Shown here piece by piece: positions 25,008 through 33,526 of a DNA stretch of 64,000 nucleotides. Positions within the stretch are counted from its first letter, which is position 1. Each line of letters begins with the position of its first letter. Both the position numbers and the translations under genes were made by a program. Location of the stretch: assembly GCA_007376205.1 (NCBI GenBank), contig VMFU01000003.1, positions 99,425-163,424 of the forward strand, written 5' to 3'. The notes beneath the pieces are model-generated. The model saw only the letters and a program-made list of their open reading frames with translations, was not told the origin of the DNA and did no database searches. Origin of the DNA: Candidatus Peregrinibacteria bacterium Gr01-1014_25. Lineage in GTDB: Bacteria > Patescibacteriota > Gracilibacteria > Peribacterales > Peribacteraceae.

Positions 25008-26033
25008 ATGATTACGTCAATTTCCGACACCGTCCAGTGCCCTCTGGAAACCGCGGAGAAAACGCGGTTTGCAGGTGGTTCTCTGCGGGAGACGCTCTAC
25101 GCATTCCCGGTCGATATTCTCCTCGAGGGTGAGCTTGGGGCCGGTAAAACGACATTTCTGCAGGCGTTTGCTGCGTCCCTGGGTATCCGCGACCCCATCA
25201 GCAGCCCAACCTTCACCCTGGAACAGCGCATGACGACGGCGGACAGCCGCTCGTTCGTGCACCTCGACCTGTATCGCCTCGCGCCCGCGGAGGCCGCAGC
25301 TTTCCTCCATGCGACCGAGGAGGCCGTGGATATCCGCTGCATCGAGTGGCCGGGAAATGCGAAAGAGTATGCCTGGCCGCGTCCGCGCATCACCATCCGC
25401 CTGGACGATGCGGCGGGCGGCGGGCGCATTCTGCAGGCTGCGTTCGCGGATATTCCCCTGCCCACGGGCGAGCAGATCGCGGAATGGCGTTCCCTCGTAC
25501 ACCTCCCGCAGCATGTCGTCACGCACTGCGACACGGTTGCTGCGCTCGCCTCGGATCTCGCCGCATATCTCGCGCTCCGCGGCACGATCCTTCGGCCCGC
25601 GGCGTTGCGGGCGGCGGGGCTTCTGCACGATCTGCTTCGCTACATCGATTTCCGCGACGGCGTGGAGCCGGCGAACGCGCCGTCGGAAACGACGAAGAAG
25701 GCATGGGCTCCGTGGAAGGACCGGTATGCCGACTGTCGTCACGAGGAGGCATGCGCGCGGTTCCTGCGGGAGCGCGGTTTCGATGCCCTCGCCGAGATCA
25801 TCGTCACCCACGGCCTGCGCCTTCCGCCGGGACGCGACGCGCGCATCGAACAGAAATTGCTCTACTACGCGGACAAGCGCGTCATCGGCAGCTGCGTCGC
25901 AACGCTCGACGAGCGGTTTGCGGATTTCCACAAACGCTACGGAGCGACGCCGTTTTCGAGCGACGGCGCGGTGTGGTACGAGCAATCGAAGGCGGTCGAA
26001 CGGGAACTGTTTCCGGACGGTGTTCCCCTGTGA
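25008..26033 (+). CDS. Fusion of TsaE (t6A ATPase) and an HD-domain phosphohydrolase
   Basis: A 341-aa protein. Residues 1 to about 150 are TsaE: Walker A EGELGAGKTTF (40-50), ISSPTFTLEQ and VHLDLYRL. TsaE powers threonylcarbamoyl transfer to A37 of ANN-decoding tRNAs with TsaB and TsaD. Residues about 160-340 form an HD-superfamily domain: first His near 173, H207-D208 in GLLHDLLRY, HEEACARF around 243, then VTHG and a YADKR segment. Both domains keep their key residues, so the fusion appears functional. TsaB and TsaD are not in the window. The HD substrate, perhaps a nucleotide, is unknown. Confidence 0.85.
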   Translation: MITSISDTVQCPLETAEKTRFAGGSLRETLYAFPVDILLEGELGAGKTTFLQAFAASLGIRDPISSPTFTLEQRMTTADSRSFVHLDLYRLAPAEAAAFLHATEEAVDIRCIEWPGNAKEYAWPRPRITIRLDDAAGGGRILQAAFADIPLPTGEQIAEWRSLVHLPQHVVTHCDTVAALASDLAAYLALRGTILRPAALRAAGLLHDLLRYIDFRDGVEPANAPSETTKKAWAPWKDRYADCRHEEACARFLRERGFDALAEIIVTHGLRLPPGRDARIEQKLLYYADKRVIGSCVATLDERFADFHKRYGATPFSSDGAVWYEQSKAVERELFPDGVPL

Positions 26034-26071
26034 CGTCCCCGCCCGCAATAGCCAGCTATTGACGCATGCGC

Positions 26072-26077
26072 TATACT
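26072..26077 (+). promoter_or_regulatory. -10 TATACT of the zinc-ribbon gene
   Basis: TATACT ends 9 nt before GTG 26087. The alternative ATG at 26066 lies upstream of it, which favours the GTG start. Confidence 0.45.
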
Positions 26078-26086
26078 TCCGGGTTG

Positions 26087-26236
26087 GTGCGTACCTGTCC
26101 GTACTGTGACGACGAACTCACCGGCCGCTGTGACTGCGGCAGCCCCGCATGCGTCTGCGGATTCTGCCCGCAGTGCGAGAGTGAAACCGAGCGCGACGAC
26201 ACGGAGGAAGGAGACTTGGAGCCGGAGGATGCATAA
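26087..26236 (+). CDS. 49-aa double zinc-ribbon peptide
   Basis: Start GTG 26087, stop TAA 26234-26236. Eight cysteines (C4, C7, C15, C17, C22, C24, C27, C30) fall in CPYC, RCDCG, CVCG and CPQC patterns, enough for two zinc sites. An acidic tail of 19 residues follows (EGDLEPEDA at the end). The in-frame ATG at 26066 would add seven residues but overlaps the predicted -10. Small treble-clef or ribbon proteins of this size often bind nucleic acid or protein; no specific role can be assigned. Confidence 0.6.
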   Translation: MRTCPYCDDELTGRCDCGSPACVCGFCPQCESETERDDTEEGDLEPEDA

Positions 26237-26343
26237 GGGCTTGTCCGCCCATGATTTGTCTTGAAGAAAAGTCGAATGATGAGCAAATATATTGTTCGAC
26301 TGCTACAGTGATGCTGTTTTCCTCCCCCCTTCCCCATCCTTCT

Positions 26344-26700
26344 ATGAACAAGCTCGGTCAGAACCTCTGCTGGTTGCTGGGCATCGTCTTGGTCGCCGTC
26401 GGCGTCCTTGGTTTCGTGCTCCCCAGCCCGCTCCTCGGCTATTTCGAGGTCGACACCCTCCACAACGTGGTCCACCTCGTCAGCGGTCTTATCGGCCTGT
26501 GGGCGGCTTCGCAAGGTGTCGCCACGTCCCGCCTGTTCCTCCTGATCTTCGGCGTGGTCTACGGCGCGGTGACGGTGATCGGCTTCGCGATGGGCGGCAG
26601 CATCCTCGGCCTCTTCATGGTCAACATGGCGGACAACTATCTGCACGCGGTCATCGCCGCGGTCTGCCTCGGCTTTGGATTCAACATGAGCAAGGCATAG
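26344..26700 (+). CDS. DUF4383-like small membrane protein
   Basis: A 118-aa protein with four predicted helices (about 7-26, 40-58, 63-84 and 92-114). The pattern NVVHLVSGLIGLWAA and DNYLHAVIAAVCLGFG fits the DUF4383 group, whose function is unknown. ATG 26344 is used although the frame extends upstream, because the extension has no membrane character. A strong terminator follows 22 bp after the stop, so it is the last gene of its transcript. Confidence 0.75.
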   Translation: MNKLGQNLCWLLGIVLVAVGVLGFVLPSPLLGYFEVDTLHNVVHLVSGLIGLWAASQGVATSRLFLLIFGVVYGAVTVIGFAMGGSILGLFMVNMADNYLHAVIAAVCLGFGFNMSKA

Positions 26701-26721
26701 GGTGAGATGCGAGAAACAAGC

Positions 26722-26753
26722 CATCGGACGGGCGATCCCCGTCCGATGTTTTT
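26722..26753 (+). terminator. Intrinsic terminator
   Basis: Perfect 11-bp stem CATCGGACGGG / CCCGTCCGATG with a 5-nt loop, then TTTTT. It ends transcription after the DUF4383-like gene. Confidence 0.93.
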
Positions 26754-26823
26754 GATCGTGTAAAACCATATCTTCCCGGCCGTGCCAATGGATGCTCGAC
26801 GGGTGCGGGAGTACCGTCTGCAC

Positions 26824-27246
26824 ATGACCAGTCTGCAACGCTCCCTTCGGGAGCTCACCGCTTCGCCGAAGGACACCGCCATCTTCCTCCTGCGCGCAGC
26901 CGTCGGCGCGATCTTCCTGTACCACGGCTCGCAGAAATGGATCCTGTGGGGCAGCGAAGGCGAAGGCATCCCCCGGCCTCTCTTCTTCACCATTCTCGCC
27001 CTCTCGATCATCGAGCCGATTGCGGGCATCCTGACGATCGCAGGCATCGCCGTCCAGCGCGCCGCTCTGGTCTTCATCCTCATCATGGCTTCGGCGCTCA
27101 CGCTCAAAGTCACGACGAATCAGCCGTTCGAGAGCTGGGAGCTGGATTTCCTCCTCCTCGCCGCCAGCCTCGTCCTCTTCGCGTTTGCCCCAAACAGTGT
27201 GAAGGCGCGGAAACCGCCCGCTTCGCGTGGGAAGAAGAGACGATGA
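26824..27246 (+). CDS. DoxX-family membrane protein
   Basis: A 140-aa protein. The DoxX pattern is clear: LLRAAVGAIFLYHGSQKW at the first helix, then helices around ILALSIIEPIAGILTIAG and ALVFILIMASALTLK, and a fourth before the basic C-terminus. DoxX proteins are quinone-linked or redox-balance membrane proteins of poorly defined activity. ATG 26824 follows TACCGT (26812-26817) by 6 nt; alternative upstream starts at 26782 and 26788 precede that element and are rejected. Confidence 0.85.
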   Translation: MTSLQRSLRELTASPKDTAIFLLRAAVGAIFLYHGSQKWILWGSEGEGIPRPLFFTILALSIIEPIAGILTIAGIAVQRAALVFILIMASALTLKVTTNQPFESWELDFLLLAASLVLFAFAPNSVKARKPPASRGKKRR

Positions 27247-27344
27247 GACGCGCGTGACAGTCGCAGCAGAGCGAGCGCACAAAGGAATGCCTGCGTCAGG
27301 CGCTCTAGCATTCATGCGCGGTATGGAGGCATACTTTCCACGTT

Positions 27345-27421
<77 letters not shown>

Positions 27422-27445
27422 GCAAAAAAACGCTATCCTCCCCCC

Positions 27446-29290
27446 GTGCTCGTCACGGTTCTCCCCGCATCGCGCTCGCCGAGGATCGGCAACGGGCTGA
27501 CGTATGACGCCGGCGGTGTCCCCGTGTCCGTCGGCGATCTCGTCCGCGTTCCGCTCCGCAAAAAGAAGGTAGATGGCATCGCCACCGCGATTGATGCGCA
27601 ATTGCCCGGGAACGTCGTCGCCCGTCCGATCGACGCCGTGCTGCAGCCCGCATTCCTCCCGCCGCGTAGCGTGCATTTGGCGACGATGCTCGCCGTAGAG
27701 CACTGCTGCCCCCTCTCACGCATCGTGCACCTGATGCTCCCCTTCCCCTCATGGTCCGCCTTGGCAAAAACGGAAGACGGAGGACGGAGGACGGAAGACG
27801 AACACTTGCCCATCGCCCGAGAACCGCCGCTTCTCCTCGTCGGTGCTACATGGCGACGACGGATGGAGCGATGCGTTCCCCGACTGCGCGCCTGCATCGC
27901 GAGCGGGCAGCAGATTCTCATCGCCGTACCCGAGCAGAAGACGGCCGTCGCCATGCAAGAGTGGCTAGTCGGCGCTTTGCCAACCGCGCGCGTGGGGCTG
28001 TGGCACAGCACACTCCCCGTAGGGAAGCGCCGCGCGCTCTGGCGCGCGGCGCGCACCGGAAACGTCGACATCATCGTCGGAACGCGCAGCGCCCTGCTCC
28101 TCCCCGCGGCGCGTCCCGGACTGATCATCGTCGAGGAGGAACACGATTGGCTGCACAAGAGCGAGCAGAGTCCGTTCCTCCATACCCGCGATGTCGCACG
28201 CATGCTCGGCACGGTGACGGGCGCCTCCCTGATCCTGGGTAGCTGCGCGCCGTCGACCGACGCATGGCACTCGGCAAAGAAGGAAGGGTGGCGCATCGAC
28301 CGCGTTGCGTCACCGCAGAAAGCGGCCGTGCAGATCGTCGACCTCGCGACCGCCTCCTGCGGCTCCTGGTATCCGCTCTCTCCCACCCTGCTGACGGCTA
28401 TCGATGCCTGCCTGCAGCGCGGATCGCAGTGCCTCCTTCTCCTCAACCGCCGCGGCACCGCGAGCGGGATGCTCTGCAGGGGGTGCCGGCGGCGTCTCGT
28501 CTCGGCACAATCGGGGCTGCCCTATACCGTCCACCGCACGCAGCAGGGCGTTCTCGAACTGGTCGATCACGGCAACGGCGAACGCCGTGCCGTCCCCGAG
28601 CAATGTCCGGGGTGCGGCTCTACGCAACTGGTCAACGTCGGCGCTGGAACGGAAGGCCTGACCGCGCTCCTGCGAAAACGCCACCCACGTGCGAAGATCG
28701 TGCGCGTCGACGCGGACATACCGGACCAGGCGCCGATGCTGTCCGGCGCGGATATCGTCGTCGGGACGCAGGGCGTGGTCGGCCGTCTCGTCGATATACC
28801 GAACTGCTCCCTCGCGGCCGTCGTTCTGGCGGACATCGGTCTGTCGCTCCCGCACGTCCGCGCGGGCGAACGCGTCTTCCAGCTGCTCCGTAGTCTGATA
28901 ACCGAGGCCGCCGAGCTGAAGCAATGCGCCGTCATCATCCAGACGCTCCGACCGGACGCCGAGGAGATCGTCGCGGCCGCGAGCGGCGACATTGACGGTT
29001 ATCTCGACCGCGAGCTCGCCGTTCGCGCGGCCCTGCACTATCCGCCGTCAACCGATCTCGTCCGCTGCGTCTTCCGCGGCGCCGGTGCCCAGGCGAAGGC
29101 GGAGGAATTCCGGACGCGCATCCAGCGCGTGCCCTCCGCAAGCGACATCAACGTCACCTGTGCACCGTCGCTCGCTGCGGGGCGCGGCGCTTGGCATGTT
29201 CTCGTTCGCGGGCCGAACGTGCGGGAGATTCTGCGTACGATGGACGACCGGTCCGTCCGGCCGGATGTTCAACCGCTGCAGTGCTACTAA
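27446..29290 (+). CDS. priA: PriA-like primosomal protein lacking Walker A
   Basis: A 614-aa protein. PriA hallmarks remain: the N-terminal DNA-binding domain, IIVEEEHD (Walker B), LGSCAPSTDA, LLLNRRGTASGMLCRGC, VPEQCPGCGS and the C-terminal DIVVGTQGV...ADIGLSLPHVRAGER. The Walker A motif that normally reads G-x-T-G-S-G-K-T is GATWRRRM here (about 134-141), with no lysine, and two of the four zinc CxxC pairs are lost. ATP hydrolysis is therefore unlikely, as also reported for actinobacterial PriA. It probably loads DnaB (gene at 42854) at restarted forks without unwinding. GTG start follows TATCCT by 6 nt. Confidence 0.88.
   Translation: MLVTVLPASRSPRIGNGLTYDAGGVPVSVGDLVRVPLRKKKVDGIATAIDAQLPGNVVARPIDAVLQPAFLPPRSVHLATMLAVEHCCPLSRIVHLMLPFPSWSALAKTEDGGRRTEDEHLPIAREPPLLLVGATWRRRMERCVPRLRACIASGQQILIAVPEQKTAVAMQEWLVGALPTARVGLWHSTLPVGKRRALWRAARTGNVDIIVGTRSALLLPAARPGLIIVEEEHDWLHKSEQSPFLHTRDVARMLGTVTGASLILGSCAPSTDAWHSAKKEGWRIDRVASPQKAAVQIVDLATASCGSWYPLSPTLLTAIDACLQRGSQCLLLLNRRGTASGMLCRGCRRRLVSAQSGLPYTVHRTQQGVLELVDHGNGERRAVPEQCPGCGSTQLVNVGAGTEGLTALLRKRHPRAKIVRVDADIPDQAPMLSGADIVVGTQGVVGRLVDIPNCSLAAVVLADIGLSLPHVRAGERVFQLLRSLITEAAELKQCAVIIQTLRPDAEEIVAAASGDIDGYLDRELAVRAALHYPPSTDLVRCVFRGAGAQAKAEEFRTRIQRVPSASDINVTCAPSLAAGRGAWHVLVRGPNVREILRTMDDRSVRPDVQPLQCY
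27772..27799 (+). repeat. Heptamer array inside priA
   Basis: Four units GGAAGAC, GGAGGAC, GGAGGAC, GGAAGAC encode KTEDGGRRTEDE in the linker before the helicase domain. Same family, opposite orientation, as 58414-58462. Confidence 0.85.
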
Positions 29291-29381
29291 GCAAAAAATG
29301 CACGGTAAACCGGAACTTTTCTCTTGACCGCGGCGCCTGCGCGAGGAAAATGCGCGCTTGTTGCTTTCCTTTTTTTCCACG

Positions 29382-29858
29382 ATGACGCAGAAGATCTCCG
29401 CACCGGACATACCCGACTCCTCGTCCGAGGAGCCCCCTGGGCGTGAACATCCACTCCCTCCACCGGTACCCGACATCAAGCCGCGCGCCTTCCGCAGGGA
29501 CGGCGTCGCCTTCAGCATGAACGGAACAGCCGAGGCACACACGGTCGATTGGTCGGTGGAGATCCGCGAGCGAGACAAGGTGATGATCCGTTCGCGTCGC
29601 CTGCGTGAGGTATTTCCGCAAAGCGAATTCACTTTTTCGCCGGACGGGCGCCAGGATCGCTGGTACGACCTGGGCCTCCTACAGAAGGTTTCGCAAAAAT
29701 CCCCCGTCGTCCTGGGATTGCTCCGTGAGACTGAATCGGCGATTGCGCAATTGCTGCAGTACCACACCGCCGTCCAGGAGAATCGCGCCGCCGAACGCGA
29801 ATCACCTGCGCCGCAGGTGGTGGAGGGCAATGCCGGCGGCAACGGCGACGTTCAGTGA
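29382..29858 (+). CDS. Hypothetical protein, 158 aa
   Basis: No family recognised. The first 45 residues are acidic and proline-rich (SSSEEPPGREHPLPPPVPD) and probably disordered. The rest is a small mixed domain (VDWSVEIRERDKVMIRSRRL, FTFSPDGRQDRWYDLG) with a final helix. ATG 29382 is chosen after a T-rich stretch; an upstream start is possible. Its 3' end overlaps the convergent trmH-like gene by 57 bp (29802-29858), a rare arrangement here, so one of the two ends may be misread. Confidence 0.5.
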   Translation: MTQKISAPDIPDSSSEEPPGREHPLPPPVPDIKPRAFRRDGVAFSMNGTAEAHTVDWSVEIRERDKVMIRSRRLREVFPQSEFTFSPDGRQDRWYDLGLLQKVSQKSPVVLGLLRETESAIAQLLQYHTAVQENRAAERESPAPQVVEGNAGGNGDVQ

Positions 29859-30260
29859 TTCTTTTTGGCCGAGCATCGGAATGGCGATGACCGCGTCGGA
29901 TTGCGCGAGGATGTCCTGCGGGACGCCCTCAAGCTCGTGGCCGACGACCAGGCACACGCGACCACCTGGGTGGAAGTCATCCATGGGCATTGCCTGCGGC
30001 GTAAGTTCGAGCGCAACGATCTGCCACCCATCCCTGTGCAGACGCTCGAGCACGGGCAAGGGATCGCTGTGGTGTTCCCACGCCACGAATGCCTCCGCGC
30101 CGATCGCCGTCTTCGTGATCTCCTTCCGCGGCGGCTTGCCCGTGTAGCCGGTCAGGAAGATCCGCTCAACGGCAAACGCGTCCGCGGTCCGAAAGAACGA
30201 CCCGACGTTCCACAGTGAGCGGACGTTGTGGCAGAGAAGGCAGATGCTGCGTGGGGTCAT
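29802..30260 (-). CDS. TrmH/SpoU-family RNA 2'-O-methyltransferase
   Basis: A 152-aa SPOUT protein. Motif 1 is HNVRSLWNVGSFFRTADAF, motif 2 is CLVVGHELEGVPQ and motif 3 is AIPMLGQKESLNVAVAAGIAL, which together make the knotted SAM site. The length is the short TrmL-like form without an N-terminal RNA-binding domain. It likely methylates a ribose in tRNA or rRNA; the target is not deducible. Alternative start GTG 30275 overlaps the frr stop in a GTGA pattern and could couple the two genes. Confidence 0.92.
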   Translation of the reverse strand: MTPRSICLLCHNVRSLWNVGSFFRTADAFAVERIFLTGYTGKPPRKEITKTAIGAEAFVAWEHHSDPLPVLERLHRDGWQIVALELTPQAMPMDDFHPGGRVCLVVGHELEGVPQDILAQSDAVIAIPMLGQKESLNVAVAAGIALHHLRRR

Positions 30261-30271
30261 GGACGGTGGAA

Positions 30272-30814
30272 TCACACCTTCATAATCTCCTCCTCCTTCT
30301 TCTTCCGCGTGTCGTCCACTTTCGCATTGATCGCATCGACCTCTGCCTGGAGGGCGCTTCCGAGCGTGCGTTTCACGTCCTCGTCCTTCTCCTCTTTGAT
30401 GCGGTCGTGCGTTTCCTGGCGCGCCTGCCGGATGGAGATCCGCGCCTCCTCCGTGAGCTTCTGCACGATCTTGACCAGGTCTTTGCGGCGCTCCTCGGTC
30501 ATCGGCGGCAGGTTGATGCGCAGCACGACGCCGTCGTTGACGGGATTCGTGCCCAGATTCGCCATTTGCAACGCCTTCTCCACGGCGGAGAGGACGGATT
30601 TGTCCCAGGGCTGCACGACGATCGTCCGCGCATCCTGAACGCTGATGCCCGCGACGGTCTTCAGTTGGACGCGCTGCCCGTAGGCATCCACGTCGACATG
30701 CTCCAGCAGCGCTGCGTTCGCGCGCCCCGTCTGGAGCTTGCTGAACTCCGTGTGGAGGAAATGCAGAATTTTTTCCGCTTCCTTCTGGAACTGGGTAATG
30801 CGTTGATCCGGCAT
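30272..30814 (-). CDS. frr: ribosome recycling factor
   Basis: A 180-aa protein with the RRF pattern FSKLQTGRANAALLEHVDVDAYG, DKSVLSAVEKALQMANLGTNPVNDG, LPPMTEERRKDLVKIV and a C-terminal KKKEEEIMKV. It splits post-termination ribosomes together with EF-G. ATG 30814 is preferred over TTG 30820 because TATCCT (minus strand 30821-30826) ends 6 nt before it. The trmH-like gene follows in the same transcript. The usual partner pyrH is at 8683. Confidence 0.96.
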   Translation of the reverse strand: MPDQRITQFQKEAEKILHFLHTEFSKLQTGRANAALLEHVDVDAYGQRVQLKTVAGISVQDARTIVVQPWDKSVLSAVEKALQMANLGTNPVNDGVVLRINLPPMTEERRKDLVKIVQKLTEEARISIRQARQETHDRIKEEKDEDVKRTLGSALQAEVDAINAKVDDTRKKKEEEIMKV

Positions 30815-30822
30815 GGCCAAAG

Positions 30823-30924
30823 GATACCAAAGAGACCTACGAAACCAAAGATGCCGAAGACCGATGGAAGATTTCCTCTGTTTCCTCGGTCTCCTCGGTG
30901 CCTTCGGTGCCCTCCGTGCCCTAT
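30823..30924. repeat. Inverted 9-bp-unit arrays in a divergent promoter region
   Basis: Five 9-bp units of GAxACCAAA type (30823-30867) face six of GTxTCCTCG type (30871-30924). The two arms are reverse-complement families and can pair. Both flanking -10 elements (frr and PBP) lie in the outermost units. Confidence 0.75.
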
Positions 30925-30927
30925 ACT
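30922..30927 (+). promoter_or_regulatory. -10 TATACT of the PBP gene
   Basis: TATACT ends 6 nt before ATG 30934 and is partly formed by the last 9-bp repeat unit. No Shine-Dalgarno is present. Confidence 0.5.
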
Positions 30928-30933
30928 CATCTC

Positions 30934-33462
30934 ATGCTCCTGCGGGCTCACCGCCACCTCACCGAAACGCAGCGCAAGCGATCGCTCCTGCAGCGGATGA
31001 CCGTCGTCCACGGCATCCTGCTCGTCTGTTTCCTGCTCATCGTCGCGCGTCTCGTGGAGCTGCAGGTCGTCTCCGCGGACGAGTACAGCCAGAATGCCCG
31101 CCACGGGTTCGACCGCCTCATCTCCGCGCGGCGCGGCGACATCCTCTCGCGCAACAGCAAGACGAACGAAACGAGCGTCCTGGCGACGAACACGACCTTG
31201 GATCTGGCGTACGTCGATCCGCTGCTCGTCGATGACCCCGTCGTCGTGGCCGAGACGCTCGCCGACACCATCTTGACGCCGGAATTTCACGCGCTCTGCA
31301 GCGCGGGATCGGACGAATGCCCCCGCGAGCTCGCCAATTTCTACGCTCCGGCATTCGATCCCCTCACGACGGTCCGCCCGTTCTCGTCCGGCGCGTTGCT
31401 CGATCTGGTCCCACCCGCCCTCCCGCCGCCCCCGCTCCCCCTCCCCGACCTGCCCGAAGCTCGCAGACTCTTCGCCCGGGAAATCGAGCGACGCATCAGC
31501 ACGAGCGTCGTCACGGACGTCGCACTCATTGAGGGAGGAACGCGCGTGCAACTCACGGCTGTCGACGCCCTGCACATTCCGGGCGTCCGTGTCGACACCA
31601 ACCGGCGTCGCGTCTCCGCAAATCCGGAAGAAATCGATCAATCGCGCATGGAGCGGATCGCCGAGCAGTTGTCGCCGATCATCGATCTCGACGCGGAACG
31701 GATCGTCCCGCTCCTGCGTCGCCGCGACCTGCGCTACGTCCCGATCATGCGCCACCTGCCGCCGCACCTGTCGCTGGCACTCAAGGAAATCAAACTGCAA
31801 TCCAGCAAACGCACGCAGGAGCGCCGCGCTCAAGCTCTGACGCCGCAGGCGGCGGACGACATCACCGATCCGCTCCGCTGCGTCGCGCTCATCGCCGAAA
31901 ACTGGCGGTACTACCCCGACGGCACCATCGCCTCGCAGGTCGTCGGCTTCCTCAACCTCAAGCAGGAGGCACAGTACGGCGTCGAGCGGACGTTCGACCC
32001 GCAGCTGCGCGGCCAGAAGGGCGTCATCAGCATGGTCAGCGACCGGCAGGGCCGTCACATCGTCACCGCGGAGCAGACGATCGTCGATCCCCAGGATGGG
32101 GACGCCATCGTGCTGACCATCGACCCGTTCATCCAGCAGAACGTCGAACAGATCCTGCAGGACGGCCTCGCGCGCTACCAGGCGGACAGCGCCCAGGCCA
32201 TCGTCATGGATCCGCAGACGGGACGCATTCTGGCGATGGTGAACGCGCCGCTCTTCTCCCGCGACAGCTATAGCGACGTGTACCGTAAGGAAGCCATCCG
32301 TCTGCCGCCCGAGAAGGAGCGGGACATCGCCGTCGAAATCTACGATCCCGATACGAACGTCCGCGTGCTCAACGCCTATCTGCGCGACCTGACGAGCGTC
32401 GAGGCGCGCGCGTTGCTGCCCGAGAAGAAACTGGAGGAACTCGAGGCGCTCGAGGCGCTCTACACGGTCCCCGAAATGGCGCGGTACTTCCTGTACCTCG
32501 GACAGAGCACGCGCATCGAACTCTTCCCGACCACCATTCCCAACGTCTGGCTCAAGTACCGCAACACGATCGGCGTCGGCGCGTACCTCAACCGCACCAT
32601 CCAGGCGATCTACGAACCGGGATCGGTTCTGAAGCCCATCACGATGGCCATAGCCCTCGACCAGGGCGAGGTCACGCCGGACACGATCTACGACGACGAC
32701 GCGCCCGTCGTCAAAGACGAGAAGAACGTCATCAAGAACGCCCTGCGCGTGTACTACGGCAACGTGACGATGAGCGACTGCCTCGCCTTCTCCATCAACA
32801 CCTGCATGACGAGCGTCTCGGACCGTCTCGGCAAACGCCTGTTTCACCGGATGCTGGAGCGGTTCGGCTTCGGCCGCATCACGGGGATTGAATTGGAAGA
32901 CGAGCAGCCTGGCTCCCTCAAGTCCTGGCGTACATGGAGCGACACCGAGCTGGCGACGATCGCCTTCGGCCAGGGCATTTCCTCAACGCCGCTGCAGATG
33001 ATCACCGCGTTCGCGGCGCTCGCCAACGGCGGCAAACTCATGAAGCCCATCATCATTGACCACGTCATCCACGCCGACGGGACGGTGGAACCGCGCGAGC
33101 CGACCGTCGTAGAGCAGGTCATCACGCCCCAGGCGTCGCGGACGATCACGGCGATGCTCGTCATGGCGGTCGAGAACGGCTATGCGAAGACCGCGAAGGT
33201 GTACGGCTACCGCATCGCCGGCAAGACGGGGACCAGCCAGATCGCCGGCCCGGGCGGCAAGTACGAGGAGGGCACCGGTTCGACGATCGCCTCCTTCATG
33301 GGCTACGCGCCGATGGACAATCCCCGCTTCATCGTCCTCGTGAAGTTCGACCGCCCGAAGAATAAAGAGATATCCCACGGCGCCGCCTCCGCAGCACCGG
33401 TCTTCAAGCAAATCGCGGCGTTCCTATTCAAATATTATGGAATTCCACCAGACGACTTGTAA
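30934..33462 (+). CDS. Class B penicillin-binding protein (FtsI/PBP2 type)
   Basis: An 842-aa protein. One N-terminal membrane helix (about 22-44) leads to the dimerisation region and a transpeptidase domain with S564-x-x-K (EPGSVLKP), SIN at 620-622 and KTGT at 764-767. It cross-links peptidoglycan during division or elongation. It is longer than typical FtsI or PBP2 (about 580-650 aa): extra segments lie in the N-terminal half (a proline-rich PPALPPPPLPLPDLP stretch) and about 100 residues sit directly before the SxxK motif. No separate FtsW/RodA is nearby. Opposite orientation to frr. Confidence 0.93.
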   Translation: MLLRAHRHLTETQRKRSLLQRMTVVHGILLVCFLLIVARLVELQVVSADEYSQNARHGFDRLISARRGDILSRNSKTNETSVLATNTTLDLAYVDPLLVDDPVVVAETLADTILTPEFHALCSAGSDECPRELANFYAPAFDPLTTVRPFSSGALLDLVPPALPPPPLPLPDLPEARRLFAREIERRISTSVVTDVALIEGGTRVQLTAVDALHIPGVRVDTNRRRVSANPEEIDQSRMERIAEQLSPIIDLDAERIVPLLRRRDLRYVPIMRHLPPHLSLALKEIKLQSSKRTQERRAQALTPQAADDITDPLRCVALIAENWRYYPDGTIASQVVGFLNLKQEAQYGVERTFDPQLRGQKGVISMVSDRQGRHIVTAEQTIVDPQDGDAIVLTIDPFIQQNVEQILQDGLARYQADSAQAIVMDPQTGRILAMVNAPLFSRDSYSDVYRKEAIRLPPEKERDIAVEIYDPDTNVRVLNAYLRDLTSVEARALLPEKKLEELEALEALYTVPEMARYFLYLGQSTRIELFPTTIPNVWLKYRNTIGVGAYLNRTIQAIYEPGSVLKPITMAIALDQGEVTPDTIYDDDAPVVKDEKNVIKNALRVYYGNVTMSDCLAFSINTCMTSVSDRLGKRLFHRMLERFGFGRITGIELEDEQPGSLKSWRTWSDTELATIAFGQGISSTPLQMITAFAALANGGKLMKPIIIDHVIHADGTVEPREPTVVEQVITPQASRTITAMLVMAVENGYAKTAKVYGYRIAGKTGTSQIAGPGGKYEEGTGSTIASFMGYAPMDNPRFIVLVKFDRPKNKEISHGAASAAPVFKQIAAFLFKYYGIPPDDL

Positions 33463-33481
33463 CTTCCCCGCCCCTTTCAAA

Positions 33482-33526
33482 ACCTCTTTGGTCTCATTGG
33501 TGCCTTTGGTCTCCTCAATCTCCTTT
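33482..33526 (+). repeat. 9-bp-unit array
   Basis: Five units of form GTCTCxTTG fill the gap between the convergent PBP and glmS genes and run into the glmS stop. Confidence 0.7.

Noticed and set aside
30661..32847. 728-codon minus-strand frame
   Set aside because: It is antisense to the PBP gene, with Arg/Asp-rich composition typical of shadow frames in high-GC DNA.
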